A DNA stretch of 64,000 nt from Rhodococcus maanshanensis NBRC 100610 (GCF_001894865.1 NZ_BCXA01000012.1:62001-126000); one strand, 5' to 3'. Positions 45,706-54,881 are shown, counted from the first letter of the stretch. The notes: generated by a model not told the origin, from the sequence alone. A program made the numbers and translations.

Positions 45706-46155
45706 TCAGGCAGCCGCCTTCTTCACGAGCTCGCCGATCCTCTTCTCGTCGGCATCGGTCAACGTCGTCAGGGCGAACGCGGTCGGCCACATGGTGCCGT
45801 CGTCGAGGTTCGCGATGTCGTTGAAGCCGAGCGTCGCGTACCGCGCCTTGAACTTCTCCGCGCTCTGGAAGAAGCACACGACCTTCCCGTCCTTGGCGTA
45901 CGCCGGCATGCCGTACCAGGTTTTCGGTGCGAGGTCCGGTGCGTTGGCCGTGACGATGGCATGGATCCGTTCGGCCATCACGCGATCGGATTCCGCCATC
46001 CCGGCGATCTTCTCGAGCACGTCCTGCTCGCCATCCGCCTTCTTCGTGCGGGAGCCGCGGCGGGCGGCCGTCTTCAGCTCCTGGGCGTGTTCCTTCATCG
46101 CGGCACGTTCTTCGTCGGTGAACGCCACTGCGGACTTGGACTTCTGAGCGGTCAT
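45706..46155 (-). CDS. DUF1801 (iron-chaperone-fold) protein
   Basis: This is a 149-residue protein. After a basic N-terminal extension ([17 protein letters not shown]), residues 45-149 form a DUF1801/YdhG-type domain ([40 protein letters not shown]), a CyaY-like fold. Function in the family is uncertain; some are called iron chaperones by fold only. The Lys-rich extension suggests nucleic-acid binding. Confidence 0.78.
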   Translation of the reverse strand: MTAQKSKSAVAFTDEERAAMKEHAQELKTAARRGSRTKKADGEQDVLEKIAGMAESDRVMAERIHAIVTANAPDLAPKTWYGMPAYAKDGKVVCFFQSAEKFKARYATLGFNDIANLDDGTMWPTAFALTTLTDADEKRIGELVKKAAA

Positions 46156-46222
46156 CGGTCTATCTCCTTCGTGTCAACTGTGGTCGGGACGATCGTGAAG
46201 CGTTGGAGCGGTGCTCCCGGGG

Positions 46223-46441
46223 TCACCGCACGCCGACGAGCCTGCGTGCGCTGCGCCGGGTGTACGGCAGCACGAACATGTAGAGGCCGCTGAAGAGCAG
46301 CACGGCGAGCGGGAGCAGCGGCAGGTAGGAAAACCAGATGGCGGCCTTCAGCGCCACGGCGACCGTGGCGACGATGACGGTGACCGTGAAGACGATGGCC
46401 GTCCAGCGGTGGATCTGCCGAAACCTGTTGTTCCAGTTCAT
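46223..46441 (-). CDS. Two-span small membrane protein
   Basis: This is a 72-residue protein with helices WTAIVFTVTVIVATVAVAL and WFSYLPLLPLAVLLFSGLYMF. A basic start (MNWNNRFRQIHR) and end (RRSARRLVGVR) place both termini in the cytosol. The HRW..F and LPL patterns recall small 'transporter' or PepSY-like orphan proteins of actinobacteria. Function is unknown. It sits upstream of the DUF1801 gene on the same strand. Confidence 0.62.
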   Translation of the reverse strand: MNWNNRFRQIHRWTAIVFTVTVIVATVAVALKAAIWFSYLPLLPLAVLLFSGLYMFVLPYTRRSARRLVGVR

Positions 46442-46499
46442 GGGGACTCCTCGGGATGACGAGAGACGATGGCGTCGCGGACGGCGGTGGGGGTTGGAC

Positions 46500-46856
46500 T
46501 CAGCGGTCCTGGATCAGCCCGAGGACATTGCCGTCGGTGTCGGTCACGGTGGCCACCAGGCGGCCACCGCCGACCTCGTTTGCGGGTTCCTTCACCGTGG
46601 CGCCCGCGGCGGTCATCTCGGCCAGCTTCGCCTCGATGTCCGGCACGTGCCAGTAGGCCACCGGCGCGGTCATGCCCTGCGGTCCACCACCGGGCACCAG
46701 CCCGATGTGCTGGCCCTCCGCCTCGAAGCCGACGTAGTAGGGCGAGTCGGTCTGCGGCTCCACACCGAGCAGCGCGGCGTAGATCGTCTTGGCCGCCGCG
46801 AGGTCGGACACGGGATGCAGAACGGTCTTGATTCCCTGGGTGGCAGTGCTGGTCAT
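46500..46856 (-). CDS. VOC-family (glyoxalase-fold) protein
   Basis: This is a 118-residue protein. IKTVLHPVSDLAAAKTIYAALLG and VTDTDGNVLGLIQ are the two ends of the VOC fold, and AYWHVPDIEAKLAEM is the middle. AGGAG precedes ATG 46856 by 5 bases. The substrate is unknown. It is divergent from the large ATPase regulator at 47058. Confidence 0.85.
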   Translation of the reverse strand: MTSTATQGIKTVLHPVSDLAAAKTIYAALLGVEPQTDSPYYVGFEAEGQHIGLVPGGGPQGMTAPVAYWHVPDIEAKLAEMTAAGATVKEPANEVGGGRLVATVTDTDGNVLGLIQDR

Positions 46857-47057
46857 GATCACTCCTGAAGTCGTGGGTCGTGTCGACCCGGGTTGTCCGT
46901 CTGTCGAGGTGAACCGGACGTGTCACCACCATCTCCCTCAGCGGGGCCTGTCCACATCCGTGGTGACCACGGAACCTTCCACTGATCGGCGCACGGATCG
47001 CCCGTGCCCGACACGGAGACCGTCCGAAAGTCCTGAGTGCGAGGCGGATACTGCAAA

Positions 47058-49859
47058 ATGAGGCCCATGACGGCGACAGTGGACATCTCCGCTCGGGAAG
47101 CCGAGGTGCTCACGCTGGTGGGGGAGCACCTCAGCAACGCGGAGATCGGTGCGCGACTGTTCATCTCGGTTCGCACGGTGGAGAGCCATGTCTCCTCGCT
47201 CCTGCGCAAGCTGGAGGTCCCGGATCGGCGGGCACTCGCCCAGCACGCGTCCGAGCCGGCTCGCGCCGACCGTTCGCACCCGGCGCCGGACCTGCCCGCG
47301 CCGCTGACCTCGTTCATCGGGCGGGGGCGGGAGCGGGCCGAGCTGACCGAGATGGTCAGGAACGATCGGCAGGTCACCGCGGTCGGCCCAGGCGGTGTCG
47401 GCAAGACCCGGCTCGCGTTGTCGGTCGCCGCCGAGGTGGCCGAGGAGTTCTCCGACGGCGTGTGGTTCGTCGACCTGGTGCCGATCACCAGCCCGGACAT
47501 CGACGTGGTCGCGGGCACGGTTGGCCTCGCGCTCGGCCTCGGCGAGCAGCCCGGCCGCGGCATGGACGAGTCGGTGCTGGCCGCGCTGGCCGACCGTCAC
47601 GCGCTGCTCGTCCTGGACAACTGCGAACACGTGCGGGACGGGGTGGCGCCCTTCATCGAGCGGTTGCTCGCGGCGTGCCCACGGGTGACGGTGCTGGCGA
47701 CCAGCCGGGCCCGGCTGCTGGTGCCGTTCGAACGGGCGTACACGGTCCCGCCGATGTCGCTGGCCGGCGACGGTGAATCGGACGCGGTCGCATTGTTCAT
47801 GGATCGCGCGGCGGCGAGCGGCTGGCCGCCCAATCATGCACTGCGGGAACAGGTTGCCGCGTTCTGTGGGGGATTGGACGGGATGGCGCTCGCGATCGAG
47901 CTGGCCGCGGCCCGCTGGACCACCCTCGGGCTGGACGGCCTCACCGACGGGTTGTCCGACCAGCTCCGGATGCTCGCGGGCGGTGCCCGCACCGACGATC
48001 GGCACCGCTCGGTGCGGGCGGCGCTGGACTGGAGCCACGCCCTGCTGGAACCGGACGATCGAGTGCTCCTGCGCCGGATGTCGGTGTTCATGAAGTCGTT
48101 CTCCGTCACGGCGGCCGCGGAGGTCACCGCGTCCGGGAAGGGCGTTGTCGCGGACGGGCTGGCCAGGCTCGCCGAGCAGAGCCTGCTGGCGGTGACGGCG
48201 TCCCCGACCGGGACCGAGTACCGGGCGCTGGAGACCATCCGCCAGTACGGGATGGAGCGGCTCGCCGAGGCCGGTGAACTGGACGAGGTCCGGTCCCTGC
48301 ACCTGCGCTGGTGTCTGGCCGAGGCCGCCGAGCTTGCGGTGGTCCGGGCCGACTGGCGGGCACGATTCGACGCGGTGGCCGACGACCTCCGCGCGGCCCT
48401 GGCGTGGGCGGCCGACCGGCAGGAGCTGCGCGCGGAGGCGTACGGCCTCGCCCGGCAGCTGGCCGAGCTGACCTTCACCCGCCACCTGATCGGCGAGTCC
48501 CAGCAGCGGTACGAGCAGGCGGCCGCGCTCGCGGACGACTCTGCAGCCGCACCGATGCTCCGGCAGGCAGCGGCGGTGGCCGGATGCCGGATGCGCGGTG
48601 ACGACATGTACCGCCTGAACCGGGCCGCCGCGGACGCCGCCCGGCGAGCCGGGGACACCGCGGGCGCCGCCGCCGACCTGGCGACCGCCGCCACCAACGC
48701 CTACCGATTCGCGAGCAAGTTCGTCAGTCCGCTTCCGCCGGGGGAGGCGATCGCGCTGATTGCCGAGGCCGAGGAGCTGGCGGGCGACGACCCGGCCGCA
48801 AGGGCCGCGGTGGCGCTGGCCGAGGCCGGGAGGGCACTCACCGAGGCGTTCGGTGCGGCCGAGGGCTCACCCGACGTCGTACCGGAGACGATCGCGTGCG
48901 CCGAACGGGCGGTCGAACTGGCCCACCGGGCCGGCGACCCGCTCGCCGAGTCCGCCGCGCTCGACACGCTCACCGGCACCCAGAGCTGGGCCGGTGACCC
49001 GTTCGCCGCCGCGGCCACGGCGCGGCGCCGGATCACGCTGCTCGCGTCCGCGCCGCGCACCCCGACCGGCACCCACGAGCTGATCGACGCGCTCGGTGAG
49101 GCCACCGAGGCCGGCCTCGGCGTGGGGGACCTTCCCGGTGCCCGCCGGTGGGCACGGCAACTCGCGGATCATCCGATGCTGGCCGAGGTCGGCCATCGTG
49201 CGATCAGCCAGCTGCTCGTGGCCGACGCATTGGCGGGCAACGTCGACGAGGTGCTGACCCGCAGTGCCCGGTTCCTCGAGGCGTGGCAGCGGGCAGGCAA
49301 CCCGACCGGATCGGTTCTCGGTGCTGCGGTCGCGGGCGTGGAGATGATCCACGGCCTGCGCGACGACCAGGATGCACGGCACGAATGGTCCGCCGTGATG
49401 GATCAACTCGACACCCCGGCGGAACACACCTACGGCTACCGCGCGGTCTACGACTCGATGCTGTTGCTGCACAACGGGGATGCGGGCGGGGCGCTGGAAC
49501 GGATGGCGCCGGAGCCCGGCGAGGTGTGGCGATGGGTCACCTGGGTCTGGCTGCACTGGTATGTGGCGCTGCGCGCCGAGGCCACGGTGCTCGCGGGCAG
49601 CCCCGATGCGGCCGACCGCCTGGCCGAGGCCGGGACCATCGTGGCGGGCAACCCCGTCGCCGGTGCCATCGTGGAGCGGGCCGGTGCGCTGCTCGCCGAC
49701 GACCGGGAGCGGCTGCTCGCCACGGCAGAGGCGTTCGACGCCGCCGGGTGCCGCTACCAGTCGGCGCGGACCATGGTGCTCGCCGGCGGCGACCACGCCG
49801 CCCGCGGGGCGGCCGCGCTCGCCGAGCTCGGCCTCGCCCCGATGACCCCGCGCGGGTAG
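47058..49859 (+). CDS. ATPase regulator with N-terminal LuxR helix-turn-helix
   Basis: This is a 933-residue regulator. LuxR-type DNA-binding helices are at the N terminus (SAREAEVLTLVGEHLSNAEIG; VRTVESHVSSLLRKL, residues about 10-60), instead of the C terminus as in LAL/MalT proteins. An NB-ARC-like ATPase follows: Walker A AVGPGGVGKTRLAL, Walker B HALLVLDNCEH, then RALDWSHALLEPDDRVLLRRMSVF. The rest is a helical repeat region. GATACT about 7 bases before the ATG at 47058 suggests a leaderless transcript. Ligand and targets are unknown. Confidence 0.85.
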   Translation: MRPMTATVDISAREAEVLTLVGEHLSNAEIGARLFISVRTVESHVSSLLRKLEVPDRRALAQHASEPARADRSHPAPDLPAPLTSFIGRGRERAELTEMVRNDRQVTAVGPGGVGKTRLALSVAAEVAEEFSDGVWFVDLVPITSPDIDVVAGTVGLALGLGEQPGRGMDESVLAALADRHALLVLDNCEHVRDGVAPFIERLLAACPRVTVLATSRARLLVPFERAYTVPPMSLAGDGESDAVALFMDRAAASGWPPNHALREQVAAFCGGLDGMALAIELAAARWTTLGLDGLTDGLSDQLRMLAGGARTDDRHRSVRAALDWSHALLEPDDRVLLRRMSVFMKSFSVTAAAEVTASGKGVVADGLARLAEQSLLAVTASPTGTEYRALETIRQYGMERLAEAGELDEVRSLHLRWCLAEAAELAVVRADWRARFDAVADDLRAALAWAADRQELRAEAYGLARQLAELTFTRHLIGESQQRYEQAAALADDSAAAPMLRQAAAVAGCRMRGDDMYRLNRAAADAARRAGDTAGAAADLATAATNAYRFASKFVSPLPPGEAIALIAEAEELAGDDPAARAAVALAEAGRALTEAFGAAEGSPDVVPETIACAERAVELAHRAGDPLAESAALDTLTGTQSWAGDPFAAAATARRRITLLASAPRTPTGTHELIDALGEATEAGLGVGDLPGARRWARQLADHPMLAEVGHRAISQLLVADALAGNVDEVLTRSARFLEAWQRAGNPTGSVLGAAVAGVEMIHGLRDDQDARHEWSAVMDQLDTPAEHTYGYRAVYDSMLLLHNGDAGGALERMAPEPGEVWRWVTWVWLHWYVALRAEATVLAGSPDAADRLAEAGTIVAGNPVAGAIVERAGALLADDRERLLATAEAFDAAGCRYQSARTMVLAGGDHAARGAAALAELGLAPMTPRG

Positions 49860-49862
49860 CGG

Positions 49863-49887
49863 TGACCGAGGCGGGACGCCTCGGTCA
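49863..49887. terminator. Bidirectional terminator
   Basis: TGACCGAGGCG and its complement form an 11-bp stem with a 3-base loop between the convergent ATPase regulator (end 49859) and LysE gene (end 49885). Confidence 0.75.
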
Positions 49888-50502
49888 GGAACCGCCGGCC
49901 GAGGCGAGGGTGCCGACGCCGAGCGCGGCGAGGATTCCGGCGCTGACGGTCTCCAGCCGCTCGGTCACCTTGGGCCTGCGCAGCAGCGCGACGAGGCGCG
50001 ACGCGGCGACCGCGAAGGCGCCCATCACCACCAGCGCCACCACAGCCTCGACCGCCCCGAGGGTCATCGCCGAGCCGAAGGTCACCTGGTCGAGGAACTG
50101 GGGGACGACGGCGAGGTAGAACAGGCCCATCTTCGGGTTCAGGGCGCACGAGAGCACCCCGGCACCGAACGCGGATCCGGTCGAGGCTGCGACCGGTCCC
50201 GTCGCCGCGGGCCCTGCCGCCCGCCGCCGGAGCAGGGCCCGGACCCCGAGGTAGAGCAGGTACAGCCCGCCTGCGATCTTGACCACTCGGTAGGCGGACG
50301 CGGACTGCTCGAGCAGTGCCGCGACGCCGAGGGCCACCACCACCGCCCAGAACAGGCTGCCGATGGACACCCCGACGGCGGCCGCGACGCCGGGGCGGGT
50401 GCCGCCGATGCTGTAGCGGAGCACCAGGAACGAGTCGGGTCCCGGCATGAGCGCGAGCAGCAGGCACAGGCCCGCGAAGCTGAGCAGGGTGGCCGTGGTC
50501 AT
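49885..50502 (-). CDS. LysE-family exporter
   Basis: This is a 205-residue membrane protein with about six helices. The family N terminus LLALMPGPDSFLVLRYSIGGTRPGVAAAVGVSIG is present in order, along with LYLLYLGVRALLRRR and LNPKMGLFYLAVVPQFLD. It exports amino acids or related amines (RhtB/LysE superfamily). The exact substrate is not evident. Confidence 0.9.
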   Translation of the reverse strand: MTTATLLSFAGLCLLLALMPGPDSFLVLRYSIGGTRPGVAAAVGVSIGSLFWAVVVALGVAALLEQSASAYRVVKIAGGLYLLYLGVRALLRRRAAGPAATGPVAASTGSAFGAGVLSCALNPKMGLFYLAVVPQFLDQVTFGSAMTLGAVEAVVALVVMGAFAVAASRLVALLRRPKVTERLETVSAGILAALGVGTLASAGGS

Positions 50503-50544
50503 GGCGAAAGGAAACCGCGGATCAGGATTCGAATCAAATCGGTG

Positions 50545-51576
50545 TCATGGGCGCAGCGCGGCGAAGTCGGCGCCGGTCATCTCGACCGACAGCTCCCACA
50601 GTTCCCGCGCCAGCTTCGGGTCCCGCGCGCTCTCGTTGCGACCGCACCGGGTCACGGGTCCGCGCATGCCCCGCAGCTGCTCCGGGCCCAGGTAGTCGCC
50701 GTTGTCGACATCGGGCATCGTCGCGCCGTAGAGCTGGCTCAGCGCGCCGTCGGCCTCGCTGTTGACGACGATCCGCATGCCGAGCCGGGTGAGCGACGCG
50801 AGGCCGGGTATCGGCGGCAGCATCGCGTCGAAGAGGTTGGTCGCGGCCACGCCAGGGTGTGCACCGATCGAGATCAGCGGGCTGCCCGCGGCCGCGGCCC
50901 GTCGGGCGAGCTCGGCGCTGAAGATCAGGTTCGCGAGCTTGGACTGCCGGTACGCGGCCATGCGCTCGTACGGACGTCGCTCGAAGTTCGGGTCCTCGAG
51001 GTCGATGGTCCCGCCGTAGTGCGCGATGCTCGCCAGGGTGACCACTCGCGGCGCCGGGGCCCGCAGGAGCAGCGGCAGCATCGCGTCGGTCAGCGCGAAA
51101 TGGCCGAGATGGTTGGTGCCGAACTGGGTCTCGAACCCGTCTGCCGTCGTGCTCTTCGGGATCGCCATCACCCCGGCGTTGTTGATGAGCACGTCGACGG
51201 AGTCCACCGCCGCCGCGGTCTCGGCGGCCGCGGCCCGCACCGAGGCCAGGTCCGCCAGGTCGAGCCGGACCAGCACGTGTTCGGCGGTGGATCCGGCGGC
51301 GCGACCGGCCGCCCGGACCGATTCCAGCGCGCTCGCGGCGCGCTCGAGGTCGCGACAGGCCAGCACCACCCGGGCGCCCGCGCCCGCGAGCGCGGTCACG
51401 GCCTGCAGCCCGAGGCCGTTGTTGGCGCCGGTGACCATGATGGTCCGGCCGCGCTGGTCGGGCAGGTCCGCGACACGGAACCGCGGCTCGGCGAGCGGCC
51501 GCCTGGCCGCGCGCCCGGCCTCGATGACCGGCCCGGGGTCCGGTCGGCGGGATGCGGGCGGCTCGGATGCGGGCAT
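50545..51576 (-). CDS. Retinol-dehydrogenase-like SDR
   Basis: This is a 343-residue classical SDR. The NAD(P) motif is VTGANNGLGLQAV, and the structural motif is NNAGVM. The catalytic tetrad region is NHLGHFALTDAML, ASIAH, and YRQSKLAN (Tyr-x-x-x-Lys). An N-terminal extension of about 40 residues has no signal. It may reduce a ketone or aldehyde of lipid origin. It converges with nothing; an 80-base gap separates it from the dehydrogenase gene upstream. Confidence 0.88.
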   Translation of the reverse strand: MPASEPPASRRPDPGPVIEAGRAARRPLAEPRFRVADLPDQRGRTIMVTGANNGLGLQAVTALAGAGARVVLACRDLERAASALESVRAAGRAAGSTAEHVLVRLDLADLASVRAAAAETAAAVDSVDVLINNAGVMAIPKSTTADGFETQFGTNHLGHFALTDAMLPLLLRAPAPRVVTLASIAHYGGTIDLEDPNFERRPYERMAAYRQSKLANLIFSAELARRAAAAGSPLISIGAHPGVAATNLFDAMLPPIPGLASLTRLGMRIVVNSEADGALSQLYGATMPDVDNGDYLGPEQLRGMRGPVTRCGRNESARDPKLARELWELSVEMTGADFAALRP

Positions 51577-51653
51577 GGCTCCTCCAGACGGTGCGGCGCG
51601 GTCCTGGCGTGCCCGACCCTACGGCCGACCGCGCCGCCACGCCCGGAGATCGC

Positions 51654-52727
51654 TCAGCCGCGGCCGAGTCGCTCGTCCGCGGCCGCGTGGGCGGCGGCCA
51701 ACGGCGTGATGCCCGCGCGCTCCGCCCGGTCGAACAGCTCGCCGAGGGTGCTGCCGATGAGGTTCACCCGGGCCAGAACCTCGTCGTAGCCCCTGTTCTC
51801 GCCGTCGGCCAGGATCGCGAACAGGGCACCGCCCGCATTGGCGACGAAGTCGGGTGCCCACAGGATCCCCCGTGCGGCCAGGCGATCCGCGCCGTCCGGG
51901 CGAACGAGCTGATTGTTCGCCGGACCCACGACCGCGCGGCAGTCGAGGCCGTCGATCACCTCGTCGGTGAGCACGCCGCCGACGCCGGCAGGGACGAAGA
52001 CGTCCGCGGGCACGGCCGGGGCGTCCTCGGGCCGGACCCAGCGGGCGCCGATCTCTTGCGCCAGCGCCAGCTTTCCGCCGTCGATGTCGCTGACGGTGAG
52101 GACGGCGCCCTCGGCCGCGAGCGTGCGGGCGAGCCGCGAGCCGACCTGCCCGAGTCCGCTGATCGTGATCCTCAGGCCCGCGAGGCCGGAGCCGGGGAAC
52201 GCGCGGTCGACGGTCGCGCGCAGGGCGGAGTAGACGCCGACCGCGGTCGGCTCGGCCGGTTCGCCGATCCCGCCCGAGGCGGTGGGCAGGCCGAAGACGT
52301 GTGCGGTCCGTTCGCGGACGATCTGCATGTCGGCCGCGCTGGTCCCGACGTCCTCGGCGGTTCGGTAGCTCCCGCCGAGAACGTCGACGATGTCGGCCAG
52401 GTCGAGCATGGCCGCGCGGCGGCGGTCCCCGTCGAGGACCTCGCCGGGTGCCAGGGTGATAACGGACTTGCCGCCGCCGGTGTCCAGGCCCGCGACCGCG
52501 CATTTGAGGGTCATCGCGGCGGACAACCGGAGCGCGTCCTCCATGCCGGACTGCCAGTCCGGGTACTGCCACACCCGGCAGCCGCCGAGCGCGGGCCCCA
52601 GCCGGGTGGAGTGCACGGCGACGGTGATCGGGAGGCCCGAGCGCGGTCCGCATTCGAGGGCGACGTGTTCGTGGTCGAAACCGCTGCGCTCGGTGCGGGT
52701 GACGGGGCTGGCTTCCAGGGTGGTCAT
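51654..52727 (-). CDS. Leucine/valine dehydrogenase-family protein
   Basis: This is a 357-residue Glu/Leu/Phe/Val dehydrogenase. The catalytic Lys is in DTGGGKSVITLAPG, with the other catalytic region VGTSAADM. The NAD-binding motif is ISGLGQVGSRLA. The late motif VVGPANNQL is typical of Leu/Val enzymes. It oxidatively deaminates a branched-chain amino acid with NAD. Length matches the ValDH group of actinomycetes. The upstream gap (52728-53019) carries several palindromes that might belong to its control. Confidence 0.9.
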   Translation of the reverse strand: MTTLEASPVTRTERSGFDHEHVALECGPRSGLPITVAVHSTRLGPALGGCRVWQYPDWQSGMEDALRLSAAMTLKCAVAGLDTGGGKSVITLAPGEVLDGDRRRAAMLDLADIVDVLGGSYRTAEDVGTSAADMQIVRERTAHVFGLPTASGGIGEPAEPTAVGVYSALRATVDRAFPGSGLAGLRITISGLGQVGSRLARTLAAEGAVLTVSDIDGGKLALAQEIGARWVRPEDAPAVPADVFVPAGVGGVLTDEVIDGLDCRAVVGPANNQLVRPDGADRLAARGILWAPDFVANAGGALFAILADGENRGYDEVLARVNLIGSTLGELFDRAERAGITPLAAAHAAADERLGRG

Positions 52728-52843
52728 CGTTGACGTCCTTCCGATAGCTGGGCTGGGTGGCGATCAGGGCAGTGTCGAGATGCGCTGTGTGTCGACACCA
52801 CAGTCGATATGGCTGGCAGAACAGTCAATAGTGAGATTCCTGG

Positions 52844-52923
52844 CTGATCGCAGTGATCAGTCAGATGGGGTGACCCCGGTCACGGGTGTGACGCAGCGCT
52901 CAGTTGTCCGCCGATCGGCGGAC
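52844..52923. promoter_or_regulatory. Cluster of three palindromes in a divergent promoter region
   Basis: The 292-base gap between the leftward dehydrogenase and the rightward gene at 53020 contains CTGATC-N5-GATCAG (52844-52860), GTGACC-CC-GGTCAC (52870-52883) and the 18-bp perfect palindrome GTCCGCCGATCGGCGGAC (52906-52923). A second CGATCGGCGGAC copy is at 52949-52960. They look like binding sites for regulators, but none was matched to a gene here. Confidence 0.5.
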
Positions 52924-53019
52924 CCGAGGTTCCACCGGAGGACCGGCCGATCGGCGGACAGACGCCAGCCCCGCCCCCGGCGAGAGTTGATCCGTACCCG
53001 AACCCAGGAGGAAAACCCC

Positions 53020-53295
53020 ATGACGACAACACAGGCGGCGCCGCAGCTCCGGCGGGTGCTGTTCATCGGAACCCCGGCGGCCTTCGTCGAGACCGAGCGG
53101 TGGCTCGTGCGGCACGGCCTGGAGTCCACGCGGGCGCTCGGTGACGACCTGCTCGGCGCGATCGTCACCGAGGACGTGCTCGACGGGATCTGCTCGGCCG
53201 CCGACGCTGCGGCGGTGCAGCACGTGCGCGCGCTCGGGGTGCCGTGCGTACGGATGGAGCCCGGTGCGCCGGTGATGCTCCTCGCCGCCTGTTAG
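53020..53295 (+). CDS. Small protein of unknown function
   Basis: This is a 91-residue soluble protein not recognised. Short strand-helix units (RRVLFIGTPAAFVETERWLV; LGDDLLGAIVTEDVLDG; AAAVQHVRALGVPCVRMEPG) suggest a Rossmann-like or BRCT-sized alpha/beta fold, and it ends in LLAAC. AGGAGG with an 8-base spacer precedes the ATG, an excellent site. A terminator at 53369 ends its transcript before the SAM-IV promoter. It may be the target of the palindromes just upstream. Confidence 0.65.
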   Translation: MTTTQAAPQLRRVLFIGTPAAFVETERWLVRHGLESTRALGDDLLGAIVTEDVLDGICSAADAAAVQHVRALGVPCVRMEPGAPVMLLAAC

Positions 53296-53368
53296 GTCTG
53301 GGTCGGATCAGAAAGGTTGAACAACAAGTCATTTCATTTGAATGAGACAGGCCATCGGGCGTCAGGGG

Positions 53369-53393
53369 CCGGCTCGCGGATCGCGCGAGCCGG
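53369..53393 (+). terminator. Terminator before the third SAM-IV promoter
   Basis: CCGGCTCGCG and CGCGAGCCGG form a 10-bp stem with a 5-base loop, followed by TCTCTGCTGTT. It insulates the riboswitch transcript from upstream reading. Confidence 0.75.
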
Positions 53394-53402
53394 TCTCTGC
53401 TG

Positions 53403-53432
53403 TTGACAACCCGCTTTCCGAACTGCCATCCT
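53403..53432 (+). promoter_or_regulatory. Promoter of the cysteine desulfurase operon
   Basis: A perfect TTGACA (53403-53408) is spaced 18 bases from CATCCT (53427-53432), a weak -10 box. The start would be about 53439, exactly at the SAM-IV RNA. It has the same promoter-to-riboswitch distance as the two other copies. Confidence 0.6.
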
Positions 53433-53439
53433 CGCCGTA

Positions 53440-53555
53440 GGTCATGAGTGCCAGCAGATAGCCCCGGCTTGCTGGCCGGCAACCCTCCACCGCGGTGGGG
53501 TGCCCCGGGTGACGACCTGGCTGTGGTCCAACACCGGACCCGGCAAGCGCGGGCT
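53440..53555 (+). ncRNA. SAM-IV riboswitch 3, upstream of a SufS-like gene
   Basis: This is the copy closest to the published SAM-IV consensus: GGTCATGAGTGCCAGC, AGCCCCGGCTTGCTGGCC, GGCAACCCTCC, GCGGTGGGGTGCCCCGGG, TGACGACC, and the 3' GGCAAGCGCGGG. Only 45 bases separate it from the ATG, with a GAGGGA ribosome site, so ribosome access is the likely control point. It should repress the desulfurase gene when SAM is high. Confidence 0.95.
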
Positions 53556-53600
53556 CGTTGTCTTCCACAAGCACACGGGTCCCTGACCGAGGGATGTCTG

Positions 53601-54872
53601 ATGACTGCTGTACTCACCGCCACCGCCGTTCGCTCCGACGAGCGCTGCTCCACCGACCGGCCGTTCGCCGAGGTCTCCGGCGCCGACCTGACCGTCCCGC
53701 TGTCCGGCGGCGGGACCTGCACGTACGCGAACTTCGACTACGCGGCAAGCGCGCCCGCCCTGGCGCAGGTCACGGCGCGCGTGCAGGATCTGCTGCCGTA
53801 CTACGCCAGCGTGCACCGGGGCGCCGGGTACGCCTCGCAGGTGTCCACCGCCAGCTATGAGGGAGCACGCGACGTGGTCGCCGGGTTCGTCGGGGCCAGG
53901 GCGGACGACGTGGTGGTGTTCACCAGGAACACCACCGACTCGCTGAACCTGCTCGCCGGCTGCGTGCCGGGCGACACCGTCGTCCTCGACATCGAGCATC
54001 ACGCAAATCTGTTGCCCTGGAAGAAGAACGGCGCGCGGATCGTCCGGTCCGCTGACACCGTCGCCGAGACGGTGCAGCGGATCGTCGCCGAGCTGTGCAG
54101 CAAGCCGGCCGCGCTGCTCGCCGTCACCGGCGCCTCCAACGTCACCGGTGAGGTGCTGCCGATCGCCCGGCTCGCCGAGGTCGCGCACGCCTGCGGGGCG
54201 CGGATCCTGGTCGACGGCGCCCAGTTGCTGCCGCACCGGCGGGTGGACATCGCCGAGCTCGGCATCGACTACCTGGCCTTCTCCGGCCACAAGCTGTACG
54301 CGCCGTTCGGGGCGGGCGCGCTCATCGGCAGGCGGGACTGGCTGGACGCCGCCGAGCCGTATCTGGTCGGTGGCGGCGCGACCCGCGACGTCTCGGCGGC
54401 GGGCGTCGACTGGGCTCCTGCCCCGCAGCGGCACGAGGCAGGGACCCCCAATGTGCTCGGCGTCGCGGCGCTGGCGGCGGCCTGCACGGCGCTGGCCGGG
54501 CTGGACGCGGACGCCTCGGAGCGGCACGAGCGTGCCCTGTGCGCGCGGCTCGTCGACGGGCTGCGCGGCATCGACGGTGTCGAGCTGCTCCGGATCTGGT
54601 CCGACTCACCGGATTCGGTCGGCATCGTCACCTTTGCCGTCGACGGCTGCACGCCGCGTGAAGTGGCGAGCTACCTCTCGGATCGGCACGGCATCGGGGT
54701 ACGCGACGGTCGGTTCTGTGCGCACCCGCTGCTGGCCCGGCTCGGCAGGCCGGACGGTGCGGTTCGGGCGAGCCTCGGGCTGGGCAGCCATGCGGCCGAC
54801 GTGGACCGGTTGGTCGCGGCGCTGCGGGAACTGGTGGACGGTCGCCGACCCGCGGCGGGCCTTGCCGGGTAA
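53601..54872 (+). CDS. SufS-like cysteine desulfurase (class V aminotransferase)
   Basis: This is a 423-residue PLP enzyme. The PLP Lys is at about residue 231 (FSGHKLYAPFG), and His133 is in the EHHAN segment that stacks on the cofactor. The catalytic-loop Cys at about residue 373 (RDGRFCAHPL) aligns with SufS Cys364. It takes sulfur from cysteine, or from a related compound such as selenocysteine or cysteine sulfinate, to a persulfide. No SUF or ISC scaffold gene is near, so it may feed a pathway rather than Fe-S assembly. SAM-IV control suggests roles in sulfur supply. The stop overlaps the -10 box of the leader peptide promoter. Confidence 0.88.
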   Translation: MTAVLTATAVRSDERCSTDRPFAEVSGADLTVPLSGGGTCTYANFDYAASAPALAQVTARVQDLLPYYASVHRGAGYASQVSTASYEGARDVVAGFVGARADDVVVFTRNTTDSLNLLAGCVPGDTVVLDIEHHANLLPWKKNGARIVRSADTVAETVQRIVAELCSKPAALLAVTGASNVTGEVLPIARLAEVAHACGARILVDGAQLLPHRRVDIAELGIDYLAFSGHKLYAPFGAGALIGRRDWLDAAEPYLVGGGATRDVSAAGVDWAPAPQRHEAGTPNVLGVAALAAACTALAGLDADASERHERALCARLVDGLRGIDGVELLRIWSDSPDSVGIVTFAVDGCTPREVASYLSDRHGIGVRDGRFCAHPLLARLGRPDGAVRASLGLGSHAADVDRLVAALRELVDGRRPAAGLAG

Positions 54873-54881
54873 ACTCGCGCC

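Noticed and set aside
53316-53325. GTTGAACAAC palindrome upstream of riboswitch 3 as the same operator
   Set aside because: The arms are in the opposite order (GTTG then CAAC) and spacing differs. It lies before a terminator and so outside the SAM-IV transcript.
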